From assembly GCA_039090855.1 (NCBI GenBank), contig CM077010.1, positions 45,588,905-45,652,904 on the forward strand: a stretch of 64,000 nt of DNA. Direction: 5' to 3'. This document shows, piece by piece, positions 11,601 through 24,191 of this stretch. The stretch is from Macrothele yani (lineage: Eukaryota > Arthropoda > Arachnida > Araneae > Macrothelidae). A model generated the notes under the pieces. The model saw only the letters and a list, made by a program, of their open reading frames with translations. It was not told the origin of the DNA and made no database searches. How positions within the stretch are numbered: the stretch's first letter is position 1; each line of letters starts with the position of its first letter. A program made the position numbers and the translations under genes.

Positions 11601-11951
11601 TTTCAATTGGGACCTATTTTTGTCACAGGCGGTCGGCTGTAAGTCGCAAGCCACCCGATACTCTTTCAATTGGGACCTATTTTGGTCACAGGCGGTCGGC
11701 TGTAAGTCGCATGCCACCCGATACTCTTTCAATTGGGACCTATTTTTGTCACAGGCGGTCGGCTGTAAGTCGCATGCCACCCGATACTCTTTCAATTGGG
11801 ATCTATTTTTGTCACAGGCGATCGGCTGTAAGTCGCAAGCCACCCGATACTATTTCAATTGGGACCTATTTTTGTCACAGGCGGTCGGCTGTAAGTCGCA
11901 TGCCACCCGATACTCTTTCAATTGGGACCTATTTTTGTCACAGGCGGTCGC
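11601..11951 (+). repeat. 63-bp tandem array, six units
   Basis: Unit starts (TTTCAATTGGGACC) recur at 11601, 11664, 11727, 11790, 11853 and 11916. Neighbouring units differ by one or a few bases. The unit contains CACAGGCGGTCGGCTGTAAG. Because 63 is a multiple of three, several frames on both strands stay open through the array as 21-residue repeats. The array ends abruptly at 11951. There is no start context or codon evidence that it is translated. Confidence 0.95.
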
Positions 11952-12296
11952 CCGTACATCGCCCCATACTACCCGCGGAGTTAGACGTAGTCCTACGTGA
12001 AGAGCCCTTTTAGGGCGAAATGTTACTTTATGTGACTCTCTACTGCACATGTGCGTACGTTTTGTATGCGAGCTGGAACTGTTTTTGTAAGACAAACTTG
12101 ACAAAATTTAGTATGCTACGTATATCTGCCCACATTTTATAAATACGAATTTTTATTTTATTGAAATCAGAACCGGACACACTGTGTTATGATACTTACT
12201 TCTCAATAAAGTTGCCTTTTCTTGCGGTACGTATTAACATCAGCCCTGAAGCGTCACAATAGTTTTCTGAATGCCGGGAAATATCACTTTTTGTCG

Positions 12297-12506
12297 CCCT
12301 CTGGGGCCGAGTAGTAAGAAGCGTTGGCCTCTGTTCTTTCGTTCGAGATGGACTTGAGATCGAATCCCGGAGAGGGCGTTGATGGTGCGTTTGCCTTACG
12401 ACACTAGCTCTCGACCTTCCCTGGAACCAACGGCCTTAACTTATGGATGTGTGACAGCTTATAGCGGATTGAATTGCTCACGATGGTCGTTAAACCTCCA
12501 AACTAA
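12297..12506 (+). mobile_element. Old SINE (family A), diverged
   Basis: A tRNA-like head with B box AGATCGAATCCC near 12357 is followed by a body that matches family A by eye. It ends CTCACGATGGTCGTTAAACC. Many substitutions and no visible target duplication point to an old insertion. Confidence 0.8.
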
Positions 12507-12659
12507 ACTTATATCACTTTCAAGACAAACTAATGTGTGATGGCATCGTTAAGTAACAGCTGTTCAATAGGAGCTCGACATTTACAGCAATCTATCCTGA
12601 TATCTCATTCATAGTTGCAAAACTGCGACTTATTTTGACGTATAGATCTACGTCTTTCT

Positions 12660-13020
12660 CAGGCCAGGGTAGGGATTAAAAACGTGAGCATGGATGCAAG
12701 GAAAGCATGTCACACTTTAGAATACTTATATCTTCGAAACTAATAATCGCAGAGTGATAAATAATACGTACATCATTAGATAGTTTACAGAGTTGCATTT
12801 GTAAGAAAACAAGTTTCAACTCTCAATCCCTTAACCCTTTGATACAGCAGCGTTAGAAACTTAAGCTAAATTTCGCGTGATTTTGTTTTGCCGCATGCCG
12901 TTTTAAGGTTGATAACTGGTGAACAGATAATGATAGCGATGACCTCAGCCTCATATTCCGTAGCTGTCGGTCAGATCAAACGGACGCATGTGATAAAACG
13001 AAATAAAGTGGATTTAAAAT
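12660..13020 (+). repeat. Dispersed repeat R1, copy 1
   Basis: The sequence is an inverted match to 44450-44815. Examples are GTCACACTTTAGAATACTTA here against TTCTAAAGTGTGACATAC there, and TTTTGCCGCATGCCGTTTTA against ACGGCGTGCGGCAAAAC. Two ancient copies of one unclassified interspersed element are the simplest reading. Ends and coding capacity are unknown. Confidence 0.7.
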
Positions 13021-13068
13021 GTATTTATGTTTTAGGCAAAAAAATGATTTGGTGACGATAATTTAGAA

Positions 13069-13583
13069 ATGCCGCGAAAATCCAGGGAACATTACTATGA
13101 GAACCGAAGAAAGGTGAAGAAACAGCTAGAGGATAAAGAGAGGAATTCGAAAGGACCCCTATGTCATCAATCGAAAGGTCACGTGAATGTAGGGAGCGTC
13201 AAACACGCACGCGCCGGGATGCATTTCACCAGAGTTCGAATCTAGAGCTACAACCTTCCAGTTCAACTGCACAAATTGAGCCTGAACACCAAGAACAGAT
13301 GGATATTGATGCCATCGATGCAAACTTTAAAATTTTCACACCGAGCATGGAATAGCAATGTGCATCGCCAGCCTCCAAAACTTCGCTGGATAAGGAATGT
13401 ATTACGTCTCAAACCTCTACACCTATGATGCATTCTGAATCTAGACAAGAAGAAGAGCAACAAGAAGAAGAGTACATTAGGCCCGAAGCGTATTCCCAAA
13501 TTTATAACAAGGCAACTACAGAGGTTGGAAAATTGTTTCTAAAGACCGATTTCTTTAGAAACAACTTTAGCAATAAATACTGA
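13069..13583 (+). pseudogene. Hypothetical basic/acidic protein remnant, unknown function
   Basis: A frame starting MPRKSREHYYENRRK (ATG at 13069) is very basic. After a frame change near 13155 it continues as ERSRECRERQTRTRRDAF. The rest has Gln/Glu-rich segments (RQEEEQQEEEYIRPE), one internal stop at about 13353, and a last stop at 13581-13583. The basic repeated Arg/Glu start and acidic tail look like a DNA-binding or TE-encoded accessory protein, but I do not recognise the family. It directly follows repeat R1, so it may be part of that element. Confidence 0.3.
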
Positions 13584-13661
13584 CAACGACGATACTACGC
13601 CTTCTACATCTACTAATATAAATATTTTATAATCAGCATAAGTTACTATGAATTGTATATA

Positions 13662-14879
13662 CACTATCTACCAACAAGTAATTGGACCCCTGTGATAGCA
13701 AAGGAAAACGAAGTTTATTCACCTTCAATAGTTGGTGGAGCCTCCACGAGCGGCGATTAGAGCTGCGAACCTCTGGGGCATACTCCGAACCAGGCGTTGT
13801 ACGACGGCTAGTGGTATTTTCTTCCACTCGGCTTGGAGAAGACAGGTCAGTTCCTTCACCGATTTCGGACGCTGCAGGCACCCCTTAAGTCGACGCTCCA
13901 ACTCGTCCCAGAGGTGCTCGATAGGGTTAAGGCCAGGGCTCTGCGCAGGCCAGTCCATTCGATTAACCCCATTGCCACCATACCAAGCCATGGTGGACCT
14001 CGCAACATGACAGGTGGCATTGTCATCCTGAAAGTAACATGGGTCCACCCTGTAAAACTGCCATAACGTAGGAAGCGCATGGTCATCCAAAATAAGGCAG
14101 TAGGTCTCGGCGTTGAGTCTACCAGCAATTGCGTCCAAAGGTCCCGGGCCATACCACGAGAAACACCCCATAGCATAATTCCACCGACGCCTAACTTCAC
14201 AGTTGGCGCAATACATTCCAGCAGGATACGTTCTCCAAGCAGACGCCAAACCCCGACGCTACCATCCGAAAGGTAGAGGGTGAACCTTGATTCGTCGCAC
14301 CAGATAACCTGTTTCCACTGTTCAACGGTCCACTGTCGAAGTTCTTTGCACCACGTTAACCGAGCAGCGCTATTGGATTTGGTGATCAAAGGCTTATGGG
14401 CGGCAGCACGTCCATGATAACCGAGCAGATGGGCTGCTTTCCCGATGGTATTCATCAAAAGAACACTCTTGGATGCTTGTTGAAACTCCTCGCGGATGTG
14501 GCCCATCGATTTGGTGCGGTTCTTCCGAATTTCTCTGGCCAGCACCCGTCGGTCTCTAACTTCCAGTTTTGTGGGTCTGCCGGGTCGGGGCGCATTCCGA
14601 CAGTCACCTCTCATCTTCCAATCGCCAATCACGTAGGCCACTGTCGATTTTGGGTACTTCAACTAGCTGGATATGTCACGTATGGATCGACCATTTCTGT
14701 GATGCCTGACGATTACACCTTTCTCGAAATCATAGAGCTCCGAACTGCGTGGCATCTTGCATGCGACTGGTTGCGTTGTTGTTTCCCACACGATATTTAA
14801 CGGCGGTGGCCGTGATGTGTATCAGAACCGCAGATATCGTCGATTGCAGTGATGTCTAATTATTTGTTAGTAGATAGTG
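13662..14879 (-). mobile_element. Tc1-like transposon, complete ends (family 2)
   Basis: The element is 1,218 bp with imperfect terminal inverted repeats, left CACTATCTACCAACAAGTAA and the right end ending TTGTTAGTAGATAGTG. It is flanked by TA at 13660-13661 and 14880-14881. Length and target site are typical of Tc1. Confidence 0.92.
13725..14755 (-). pseudogene. Tc1-like DD34E transposase, one stop and one frameshift
   Basis: Transposase for cut-and-paste movement of the enclosing element. It starts MPRSSELYDFEKG at 14755. The HTH region runs through KYPKSTVAYVIGDW and RPGRPTK. The DDE domain has IWCDESRFTLY (first Asp), CYFQDDNATCH (second Asp) and SPGLNPIEHLWDELERR (Glu), so the catalytic triad is intact. 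The frame is broken by a TAG at 14663-14665 and by a shift near 14155 within the MLWGCFSWYGPGPL stretch. It ends GGSTNY at 13725. The full-length parent would be about 340 residues. Inactive as read. Confidence 0.9.
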
Positions 14880-14960
14880 TAGTATAAGTTGCTTTTAAGT
14901 AACAAAAGTAAAACATTTCTTTCGTTTTATTTCTTAAAACTTTTATATCTGAAAAAAGTC

Positions 14961-15128
14961 AAAGGGGCACAGGAGCAACTGTGCCGCAACTTATAACTTA
15001 GAGCTAAGTTAGTTGTTCTTCGCTGAATACTTTAAAGATGTAGAACTGGTAAAATATCGCAATGAAATAGTGACAGTTGATGTAGCTCTAGGTCGTAGGT
15101 TGTGGCACATTTGATATTGTGCCTCTTT
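14961..15128. mobile_element. Small foldback/MITE-like element (type m1), copy 1
   Basis: The left end AAAGGGGCACAGGAGCAACT and the complement of the right end (AAAGAGGCACAATATC) form inverted repeats of about 30 bp around a 110-bp core. A related, inverted copy lies at 44287-44431. It has no coding capacity. Confidence 0.65.
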
Positions 15129-15834
15129 GATTTTTTTAATTTTGGCATGGTATCAAATATGTGAGAAAGAGACAAACGAGATGAAGAAGCAAATGATTTA
15201 TTCTTATCACTTTTGAAATTGTCTGAGAGCATTATGAATATCTATGGAGACAAATGTTCCCCTAACAGATAGCTTGAAACACTTTATTTGTTTATTTCTT
15301 TATTGAAAACCTCTAATTTGCTTAGACATTTGATTCTACTGACTGAAAAAAGGATTAAATAGCCTGTTTAATAAATGCGGCAGCCTCAGGTGTTATATCT
15401 GTGCCCGCACTTAAGTTTATGAACAGATTGAAAAGAATCGAGAGGTTTGTGGAGACACGACGAGTGCTGCATTTTTTTACTTTCTGATTCTCGCGGATTT
15501 CAATTTGTTCATTCCGCTTGGGATTTCAAGCCTAATATATTTTTAATCCATTCGAGCTGAAAGGATGTTGGCGCCAAGATATTTCAATTTGCTTTACAGA
15601 AGGAAAATATCTATTTGAAATGGACATTCAGTTAAAAATCGAAATCAAACGTAAATACGCATGCTGTCTGAAATATATCTAATGGAAATCACAGCGAAAT
15701 GAACTCCTTTCCGAAGAATTCAGAAGATTATCATCAATGTCTTCTGTAACATATTTAAAATCATATTATTCTTTGTATTTGCGACAATCATTTACTTCCA
15801 AAGGAAATTTAAAATTCATTTTTAAAAACAAATA
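15129..15834. other. Gene-free stretch, nothing recognised
   Basis: AT-rich sequence with no convincing frame or repeat. Confidence 0.5.
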
Positions 15835-17263
15835 CACTGGCGGAAAGTGACAAACGAGCATCAAGAAGGAGACGTCTGATACCAATGAAATTTATAAAGC
15901 ATAATAACGGAATACAGAGAATAACGTGATCAGAACATTATGGCAAAATACAGCTGTATTTGCTGGTAAACAGAAAATTAACATTTCCATGTAACATGGT
16001 TAGTACGAATTTGAACCGCCATGAACTGCGTCACACTGCAATTCTGGCATGGAGTCTGTCGTACAGATGCTGGATGTAAGTTTGGGGTATTGAGTTCCAA
16101 GCATCCTCAACCTGGACGCGTAAATCGGGGATGGTCGTGGCTGGCCGTGGAGACCGGATAAGTCGTTGTCCCATAAAATCCCACAATTGTTCAATGGGTG
16201 ACAAATCCGGTAAACGTGCAGGCCATGGAAGTTGTCTCACACGCTGAAGTGCATGTTGCGTAGCACGTGCCGTATGTGGGCGTGCGTTATCTTACTGGAA
16301 AACGCCACGATGGACCGACCTTACAAATGGCACAACAACTGGATGAATGATGTTGTTGATGTAGGAGGTGCTGTTTAACGTACCCTGTACAAACACTAGT
16401 TGTGTACGGGAGTGATAGCTGATCGCTTCCCACACCAAGAGACCAGGTGTAAGCCCTGTGTGTCACTGGCGGATGCAAGAAGGCTGGAGACGCTCCCCTG
16501 TGCGTCTGCGAACACGCATACGGCCATCGGAGGCTCTCAAGCAGAATTTGCTTTCAACGCTGAACACGACAGATCGCCATTGCGTTCTGCAGTGCAGACG
16601 TTGGTGGCACCATTGCAGCCGTTACTGACGGTGGGCTGGAGTCAGAGGTACACATGCCAGAGGCACACGTGCACATAGTCCTGCATCCAGTAGACGGTTG
16701 CGGATTGTTCGCACAGTCACCTCAGGTGCAACGGCAGCTCGGATTTTCGTCGCAGTGGATGTTCTGCTTGACAACGCCGCTTATCTTATGCGTTGATCGG
16801 TCTGCTCATCACTCCGTCTGTGACTCTCGGTTCCGCGTCTTCTCGTGTGGGAATGTTTCTGGGACCATCTACGTCACCATCGTACCACCACCGATACTTC
16901 CCGTCCAATTCGCTCCTCAATACAACGATACGACCACCCGGCCTCGCGGAGTCCGACTAGATGACCTCGCTCAAAGTCCGATAACTGCTGAAATCGTACA
17001 CGTCTTCCATGTCCAAGCATTGCAGCTTCTTCAGGGTCTTCGCACGTGTCCGTACGCCGACGGCTGATTACATTCACTTCGCCGTACTCCTTAAATACCA
17101 CCGACGACAATTTTCATATTATGCCGTGCTGTGGCGTAAGCGCTCACCGGTTAGTCCCGAAACTAACATCACACCTACGTAATCTCGACCCAATTAACAT
17201 ATGTAAATTTCATGATCGTCCGCCAATTCCTTCTTGGTGTTCTTTTTTCACTTTCTACCAGTG
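15835..17263 (-). mobile_element. Tc1-like transposon with long inverted repeats (family 3), degenerate transposase
   Basis: The ends CACTGGCGGAAAGTGACAAA and, at the right end read in complement, CACTGGTAGAAAGTGAAAAA are flanked by TA (15833-15834 and 17264-17265). The similarity continues about 60 bp inward. The minus strand encodes a broken transposase. The N-terminal HTH SDFERGHLVGLREAGWSYRC lies near 16910-17000. The C-terminal part has LPWPARLPDLSPIEQLWDF near 16200. In the middle several shifts and stops disrupt the reading frame. Length (1,429 bp) is normal for Tc1-like elements. Confidence 0.88.
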
Positions 17264-17484
17264 TAACTGCGAAAACATAGCAATATTTTACTTGAAACAC
17301 GATTAAGAATCATTTCTAATATGCTCAACCCGTATTTCTTTTACTTGCAATGCTCAGAAATGTTGGACGGAAACCCATAACATACATTGCAGTCGGAAGA
17401 GAACGCTGCATCATTTAAATACATTTTTAGGTTTCCCTTATCATTACGAAAACAGATTTTTTTTGCAGCAGCAGCAGCAGGTAC

Positions 17485-17870
17485 ACCTACATGGAGCATA
17501 TGATCCCATCCTGGGGTGGATGGGATCTTCCAGCAGGACAATTCCACGTGTCATACAGCTGGAAATGTCCGATACTGGTTGGAAGCGCACGATGAAGACT
17601 TCAAAGTACTTCCTGCGCTCCCCTAATTCCACAGACTTGAATTCAATTGAGGATCTGTGGGACCACCTCGATCGTGTTGTTCGCTCTATGGATCCCCCAC
17701 CACGCATCCTCTAGCAGCTGCCAGACGTACTGTAGTCATCATGGCTCCACATACCTGTAAACACCTTCCAGCACCTTATTGAGTCATTTCCAGCCCGTCT
17801 AGCTGCTGCTGCCAGCGCTGCACACGTTGGATATTAGCTGGTGGTCACAATAATGTGACTCAACCGTTTA
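17485..17870 (+). pseudogene. Tc1-like transposase, C-terminal fragment
   Basis: Translated pieces include QDNSTCHTAGNVRYW (second Asp region), NSTDLNSIEDLWDHLDRV (Glu motif) and FQHLIESFPARLAAAA near the C terminus. The pieces are joined by a stop at about 17713 and by frame changes. A terminal GGTGGTCACAATAATGTGAC near 17840 resembles the 3' inverted repeat of such elements. The N-terminal half is missing. Confidence 0.8.
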
Positions 17871-17981
17871 TATAAAATATGTAATTTGTGGTAAGTTCTA
17901 CAGAAATAATCAAATTATTGCAAACCTCTTCTGAAAAATAATAAGCTCCAACATAAAATAAAATGACTAAATCACTCGCAT

Positions 17982-18067
17982 TAATATCGAAAAACATTTC
18001 ATCACCACGCGATTCGAGTCCCTCTAATATCGAAAAACATTTCATCACCACGCGATTCGAGTCCCTC
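17982..18067 (+). repeat. 43-bp tandem duplication
   Basis: Two identical consecutive 43-bp copies (starts at 17982 and 18025), each holding ACGCGATTCGAGTCCCTC, a B-box-like string. A tRNA-like head remnant is possible here and at 18148-18175 (CCGGGTTCGAGCTCC). Confidence 0.9.
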
Positions 18068-18453
18068 TTCATTTCAACCGCATACATGACTATGCGTTAC
18101 GTACATTTCCAGCTCAATAAGTAGCACGTCCGGCTGTCATTGAAAACCTACCGGGTTCGAGCTCCACCAGAGACGGTGGAAATGGATTCGTTAAGTACGA
18201 ATACCAGGCAAAGGAAAAATCTTTGGTAAAAGTGAAGAAATATCCAAAATCGAAGATTTTGGAAAATGTCTATAATAAGTGCGGAAAAATCCAACACTGA
18301 CTTTTTTTTTAAAATGATCAGTATTACTGACAACGGAAAATCTGTCCAACTACAGAAATTAGAAGAAATGGAAATTTCTTTAAAAGACGGACACTCACCG
18401 TCAACTTTGCTACACGTTATTTTTGAAACTTTTCCGTGAATTCACTACACATA

Positions 18454-19702
18454 CACTATAATTGACAAAAGCAACCACTCACCCCTTCAAAAGCAAATGA
18501 ACGGATCCCCTGCGTTGTTAAGATGCGCGGTACAGCTGCAAACTCTATGGAAACAAGCCTGCAGATAACCGCGATCATATCGCACTGCGTGGTTGAGTGA
18601 AAATGTCGCGGCGGGAGAGAACTGACTTCGAGAAAGGAACGGTTGTTGGGTATTATATTAGTGGGTTGTCCATAAGAGAAACCTACAGACGTTTAAAGAT
18701 ACTGAAGTCAACTGTTTTGGATGTACTGAATAAGTGAAAGACACATGGCGTGCTTGAAGCAGCAGAACATACCAGCAGACCAAAAGAAAATCAGTGATAG
18801 AGGACGTCAAAGCCTCAGGAGAGTCGTTACAGCTAATCGACTGAATATTAAACAGGATCTCAGTGTACAGCTGAATAAAAATACTAGAACCTCGGTATGT
18901 ACACGTACCTTTTGCAGAGAACTTCATTCCATGGGTTACCGTGGTCGCGCGGCTGCTCTTAAGCCTTTCATCTCTACTCGGAATGCTATTGATCGTTTAG
19001 GATGAGGTAAAGAACATTAATCGTGTACCGTAGATCAATGAAAACGGGTCCTATGGATTGCTGAATCCAGTAAAAGGATACATCCGTCTGATGGCCGTGT
19101 GTGGGTATGGCGGCAGCCGGGGGAATGCTATTTACCACAGTGTACTGTTCCTACGGTCAAGTTTGGAGCTGGCAGTGTACTTGTGTGGGAGTGTTTTTCG
19201 TGGTATAGTCTCGGCTTTTTGACTATCGTGAACAAATCTGCTGTCTAGAACGTCTACCTTGATATTCTGGACAATTATGCCCTACCAACTCTGTGGCAAT
19301 ACTATGGAACCGAGCCTTGTTGGTACCAGCTGGATAATGCGCCGAGCCGCCATGAAAGCACGGACTGTTAAGACGCAGTTTGACGATAATTCCGAATCGT
19401 GTGTGGACTGGCTAGGACAGATCCCTGATCCTAATCCCATAGAGCGCCTATGGGATGAATTAGAGCACTACATAAGAAGTTTGGAAGAAAGGCCTACTAC
19501 TAAGCAACAGTTAGCGGCAGCATTATCTACTGAATGGAAGGGTATACCTATCGCTGTGTTCCACAACCTTGTCGAAAGCATGTCTCGAAGGGTCAGTGCA
19601 TGCATATTAAGGTCAAAGGTGGACAGACACCGTACTAATGTATGTGAATAAATGTCATGTTGTGTTTCTCTTCTAGGTGTCCGGTGACTTTTGTCAATAT
19701 GT
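18454..19702 (+). mobile_element. Tc1-like transposon (family 1, copy B)
   Basis: The left end CACTATAATTGACAAAAGC follows TA (18452-18453). The right end reads GGTGTCCGGTGACTTTTGTC and decays before its last bases near 19702. It is the same family as 29305-30561 and 1-547. Confidence 0.9.
18603..19651 (+). pseudogene. Tc1-like transposase (family 1, copy B)
   Basis: Starts MSRRERTDFEKGTVVGYY with an HTH through SIRETYRRL. A TGA interrupts at about 18735. RAAALKPFISTRNA marks the linker before the DDE domain. The first Asp block is decayed (ESSKRIHPSDGRVWVW). The second region keeps YQLDNAPS before a shift. The Glu region reads DPNPIERLWDELEHYIRS. It ends near 19651. Copy C has lost this start codon (ATA instead of ATG), so copy B gives the best view of the N terminus. 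Inactive. Confidence 0.88.
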
Positions 19703-19704
19703 TT

Positions 19705-20759
19705 TAGCAATGCATAAAAATATGACAAGCCCGGTTGATACACGAAACCTAAAAATCTGTTTTCTTTTGTTTGTTTTAATTGCTCTTCTGCACTTCTCTA
19801 TAGGTAGGAAGGTGCTGGGAAACCGTCAGCGTATCGGGCCCTATTTAATACTTACATATGCTAACCAAAATGATCAGAAACGATTCTCTTGCTCATACTT
19901 ATGAGCATATACCGTACACCAGAGAAATCCAATTACCTTCCAATGATCACAAATTGACAGAACTTTTGCAATTTAAAACATTTGTTTTCCAGAATGACCC
20001 ATGCCTGAACTCTCCTCTCGTGATAACAGTATTAAAATTCCTTTTATAGTGTAGATCAACCCTTTCCTGGAATTTCTGCTTAAAGAATTAAAGTAGCGGA
20101 TATAAGGGTAGGACATTTCGAGATACATTTCCCAAGTAACGCATGCCAACTGTAGTCGATGCTCTCCTGCTTCTAAGTGAGTCGTTCGGGGGAAAGTGGT
20201 TTTTGTAAGCTAATGGACAGAAGTCAAGTCTGATTTGCAGGAGAGCTTAAGGAACACAACTAACATCGAACAGCAGATAAAGAAAATATTAGTTCTGCTT
20301 TTGTGCTTTCGTATTTAGCTTTCCACTTGAATCAGTGTAACCCTAAAAGGGAATCGAAGTAGAGAGACAGAAAGAAAAGATATTTTCTCCCTCTGTCTGT
20401 AAATCCTGCTGAACAAGAAATAGAATTAGTTGCATACTATTTATTTCCTCTAGCCTTATCATACAGCGGAGAATTATCGTTGCGAAATGGATACAAACTC
20501 TGAGTTCGCGAAGCCGTGAAACAAATACATTTTTGGATCATCGGCATATAAGGAATTATATTTTTGCTCAGGGGAGCGATCAGGATAGGGTTTTAATGGT
20601 TAAAGCTTCCTTCAGTCTCCAGAGTTTCTTCGTCTTGGCTTTTTCTTCTTTAGGAATCGCACTAGCAGTGCTATGTTTCTGTCTCAGTTTGATTCAATCA
20701 ACCTTCCCTCATTGAAAGCTTTGAAGATAAAATTGTAAACGTTTTGCGTTCTTAAATTA
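19705..20759. other. Gene-free stretch, nothing recognised
   Basis: Only short frames are present. A 60-residue frame (20533-20715) has a hydrophobic C-terminal half (FFVLAFSSLGIALAVLCFCL) that could be membrane-spanning, but nothing else supports a gene. Confidence 0.45.
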
Positions 20760-22210
20760 TCAGGCTTCCTATCAGTAACATGACCCGTAGAGCACAGACG
20801 GTACAGTTACTTGACTTCTTCCGCTGCCCATATATTCCACTGAGGCAAAAAGTGGGATAAACTTGTCCTTGTAAAGCCATCTAACCATATTGTCAGGCTT
20901 TCTATCTGTAACCTGCCTCTAGAGCATAGATGGCACAGTTACTCGACTTTTTCCACTGCCCGTATATCCCACTGAAACGAAAAGTGAGATAAACTTGTCC
21001 TTGTGAAGCCACTAACCACATTGTCAAGATTTCTATCTGTAACCCGACCCTAGAGCACAGACAGGACAGTTACTCGACTTTTCCCACTGCTCGGAAACCA
21101 ATTGAGACAAAAAGGGGGATACACTTGTTCTTGTGAAGCCATCTAACCACATTTTGAGGCTTTCTATCTGTAACCTGACCCTAGAGCACAGACAGGACAG
21201 TTACTCGACTTTTCCCACTGCTCGGAAACCGATTGAGACAAAAAGGGGGATACACTTGTTCTTGTGAAGCCATCTAACCACATTTTGAGGCTTTCTATCT
21301 GTAACCTGACCTTAGAGCACAGGCAGGACAGTTACGCGACTTTTCCCACTGCTCGGAAACCAATTGAGACAAAAAGTGGGATACACTTGTTCTTGTGAAG
21401 CCATCTAACCACATTTTGAGGCTTTCTATCTGTAACCTGACCCTAGAGCACAGACAGGACAGTTACTCGACTTTTCCCACTGCTCGGAAACCAATTGAGA
21501 CAAAAAGTGGGATGCACTTGTTCTTGTGAAGCCACTAACCACATTTTGAGGCTTTCTATCTGTAACCTGACCCTAGAGCACAGGCAGGACAGTTACGCGA
21601 CTTTTCGCACTGCTTGGAAACCAATTGAGACAAAAAGTGGGATACACTTGCTCTTGTGAAGCCATCTAACCACATTTTGAGGCTTTCTATCTGTAACCTG
21701 ACCCTAGAGCACAGATGGCACAGTTACTCGACTTTTTCCATTGCACATATATCTCACTGAGACAAAAAGTGGGATACACTTGTTCTTGTGAAGCCATCTA
21801 ACCACATTTTGAGGCTTTCTATCTGTAACCTGACCCTAGAGCACAGACAGGACAGTTACTCGACTTTTCCCACTGCTCGGAAACCAATTGAGACAAAAAG
21901 TGGGATACACTTGCTCTTGTGAAGCCATCTAACCACATTTTGAGGCTTTCTATCTGTAACCTGACTCTAGAGCACAGAAGGCACAGTTACTCGACTATTT
22001 CCACTGTCCATATTTACCACTGGAACAAAATGTGGGTTAAACTTGGCCTTGTGAAGCCATCTAACCACATTGTCAAGACTTCTATCTGTAACCTTGTCCA
22101 AGAGCACAGTCTTCACAGTTGATCGAGTTGTTCTACTGCCCATATATCCCATTGACGCAAAAATTGGGATAAACTTGTCCTTGTGAAGTCGTGTACCCAG
22201 GGTTGCCGCT
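20760..22210 (+). repeat. 131-bp satellite array, about eleven units
   Basis: The motif TTTCTATCTGTAACCTGACC recurs, exactly or nearly so, at about 20764, 20890, 21023, 21161, 21292, 21423, 21553, 21683, 21814, 21944 and 22077. The period is 130-131 bp in the homogeneous centre and more variable at the edges. Units contain GACAGTTACTCGACTTTTCC. Central units are nearly identical and outer units are diverged, the usual pattern of unequal exchange. No unit is coding. Confidence 0.95.
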
Positions 22211-24041
22211 TGTATAACCACTCTGTCATCACTAGGTTCTCACACCTTAATGATTTTAGTAATTTCTGTTACCTGCCACTCTGCACTAAAATTCGTCCGG
22301 TAAAGTGGATGTCTGTGGTCAAGCTTCAAATCCAATGTCCAATATTTCTCTATTTTCTGGACGTAATTGAGCATTCAAGGAAAATTGCCTCCAGAATATT
22401 AAAACCGAAACGCGGACGCCATTCGTCATTCAGCAAGAAAATACCACAGACAGAAGAGACATTTCTTTTGTATATCGCTTTCGTGTTATAGTATTGTTTC
22501 TGAGAAAGTGCTCGCATAATTTCTATCTGATTTTTCCTAATGGGATTTACGAAGGATGTTTAGAGATTTCTAGAACAATTATCCCGCAAAATGTTTAAAA
22601 TAAAATTATTTGTTTCTTAAATGTTCTATCTGATGGCCCTTTCTCTGAGCCATTAACCTACATCTAGATTTCAAAGATAACACAGGATTTCTTAAAATTG
22701 GTAGTGGCATTTTATTCCACTGCTTTTCATAAAGCAATTATTGTTTTAGGTTTGCATTTAGAAAGCTCTCATTTTATTATTCCGGAGGATAACCGCCCGG
22801 TGGCACATCATAATCCGATGACATATCAGGAGACTTTGAAGGAAAATGAGCAGGAGGTATAAACTATATAATAGTCTCTTTTTTTCATTTTTTCAGGAAA
22901 TAGAGTGGTAGATTTGGATGTATGATTGGTAGCCTTATCCTGATGGAGTTCTACTCTTTGAAGGCCATGTGGCTAAAGGAATTAAATTTCCTTTTTAAAT
23001 ATAGGAGTTAAAACATTGTTTTGGTATCGAAATTGAAGTTGTACGAAACATACCGTAAAACTCTGTGCACATTTTAATCACTTTTGGCGAAACGAAGATA
23101 CCACACCAGAGGCTTAACGGATTTTTGAATAAATAAACCAAAATTCAGTAATCTATGAAACGTGTAGTTATTTTAATTACACATGATCTACAAACACATA
23201 TATACAAGTCTTTCAGATTGCGAAATATGAGGTAAGAACATACTGTTCTAAGGTGAATTGAATGAATTGCGCACAATATTGTATTATACTAAAACAGTAT
23301 ATTTCATTAAAGCCTAGATGCTAGTTAAGAGTTATTAAACAATAAAAACCTTGTTATTCTGGCTTCGGTGGCTTCGAATGAATTCTCAGAGTTATTCCAG
23401 TCTCTCGTTCAATAGTCAATCTGTGGACTCTGAGCCTATAGTAAAATCAAATGAAGAAGTAAGACTACACAACTGTCACTGACATCACCCCGTCACAAGT
23501 ACATTTCGTGTGATCTTTCTGAGACAAGCGATGCATTTCGATATGTCTATTATACCATTATGAAGCGGTTTTAGTATTGCTAGTAAAACACCTGGGTATT
23601 TATAACCTATCGACGCATATCATTGGCTGTCACGTCTTGTCAACGCTCTCTGTGATGTCATGTATTGATTAGTCATAGTGAGGAACTTCGTTAACAATTT
23701 TCTGTAAGCCGACTATTGAACTCAATTCAGGATCATAGCTAAGTGGACAGTTTCCAACATTTCTAGTATTTCTTGAGTTATATTGAGTCTTTTTATTTTT
23801 TGGTTAATTTTCAATTTATTTTTTTCAATATAAGTTTCCATGGGTATGGAACTTCAATGGGGTTGACCTTATTACAGTTGTCCTTCCATGTTTTCTCAAT
23901 GACGAGGGCTTCTGAAAAACGCATTAGTTTCTCTGAACGCTGATCAAGAACAATTTTCGCTTCTCCAAAATCAGGATTACATGCATTCAAAATTCAATTA
24001 AAGCCGTTTTCCGTTCCTTTTTTCCCAATTACCTCGGTGCT
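22211..24041. other. Gene-free stretch, nothing recognised
   Basis: A long AT-rich stretch with only short frames. No tandem repeat, tRNA-like head or transposase motif was recognised. Confidence 0.45.
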
Positions 24042-24191
24042 ACAAATTTTGAAGACAACAATCCGATTTTGGGTGCAAATGTGACAAGGATGGTGAGTCA
24101 GATAATATCCGAAAACTTGAAAATTTCATCGTCCTGGAGCGGGACTCGAACCCGCATCTCCCATATAGCGCACGGGTATACTAACCACTAC
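24042..24191 (-). mobile_element. tRNA-derived SINE (family T2), 5'-truncated
   Basis: The minus strand carries a tRNA-like head with B box GGGTTCGAGTCCCGC, followed by a body containing TTTTCGGATATTATCTGACT. The body is shared with the three copies at 47.7-48.5 kb. The head ends at the A box (TAGTGGTTAGTATACC) and abuts the Penelope remnant. Confidence 0.85.

Noticed and set aside
20533..20715. Small membrane protein of 60 residues
   Set aside because: Only a hydrophobic stretch supports it. Such frames are expected by chance in AT-rich DNA.
20760..22210. CRISPR array
   Set aside because: The repeats are 131-bp contiguous satellite units without unique spacers, and the genome is eukaryotic.
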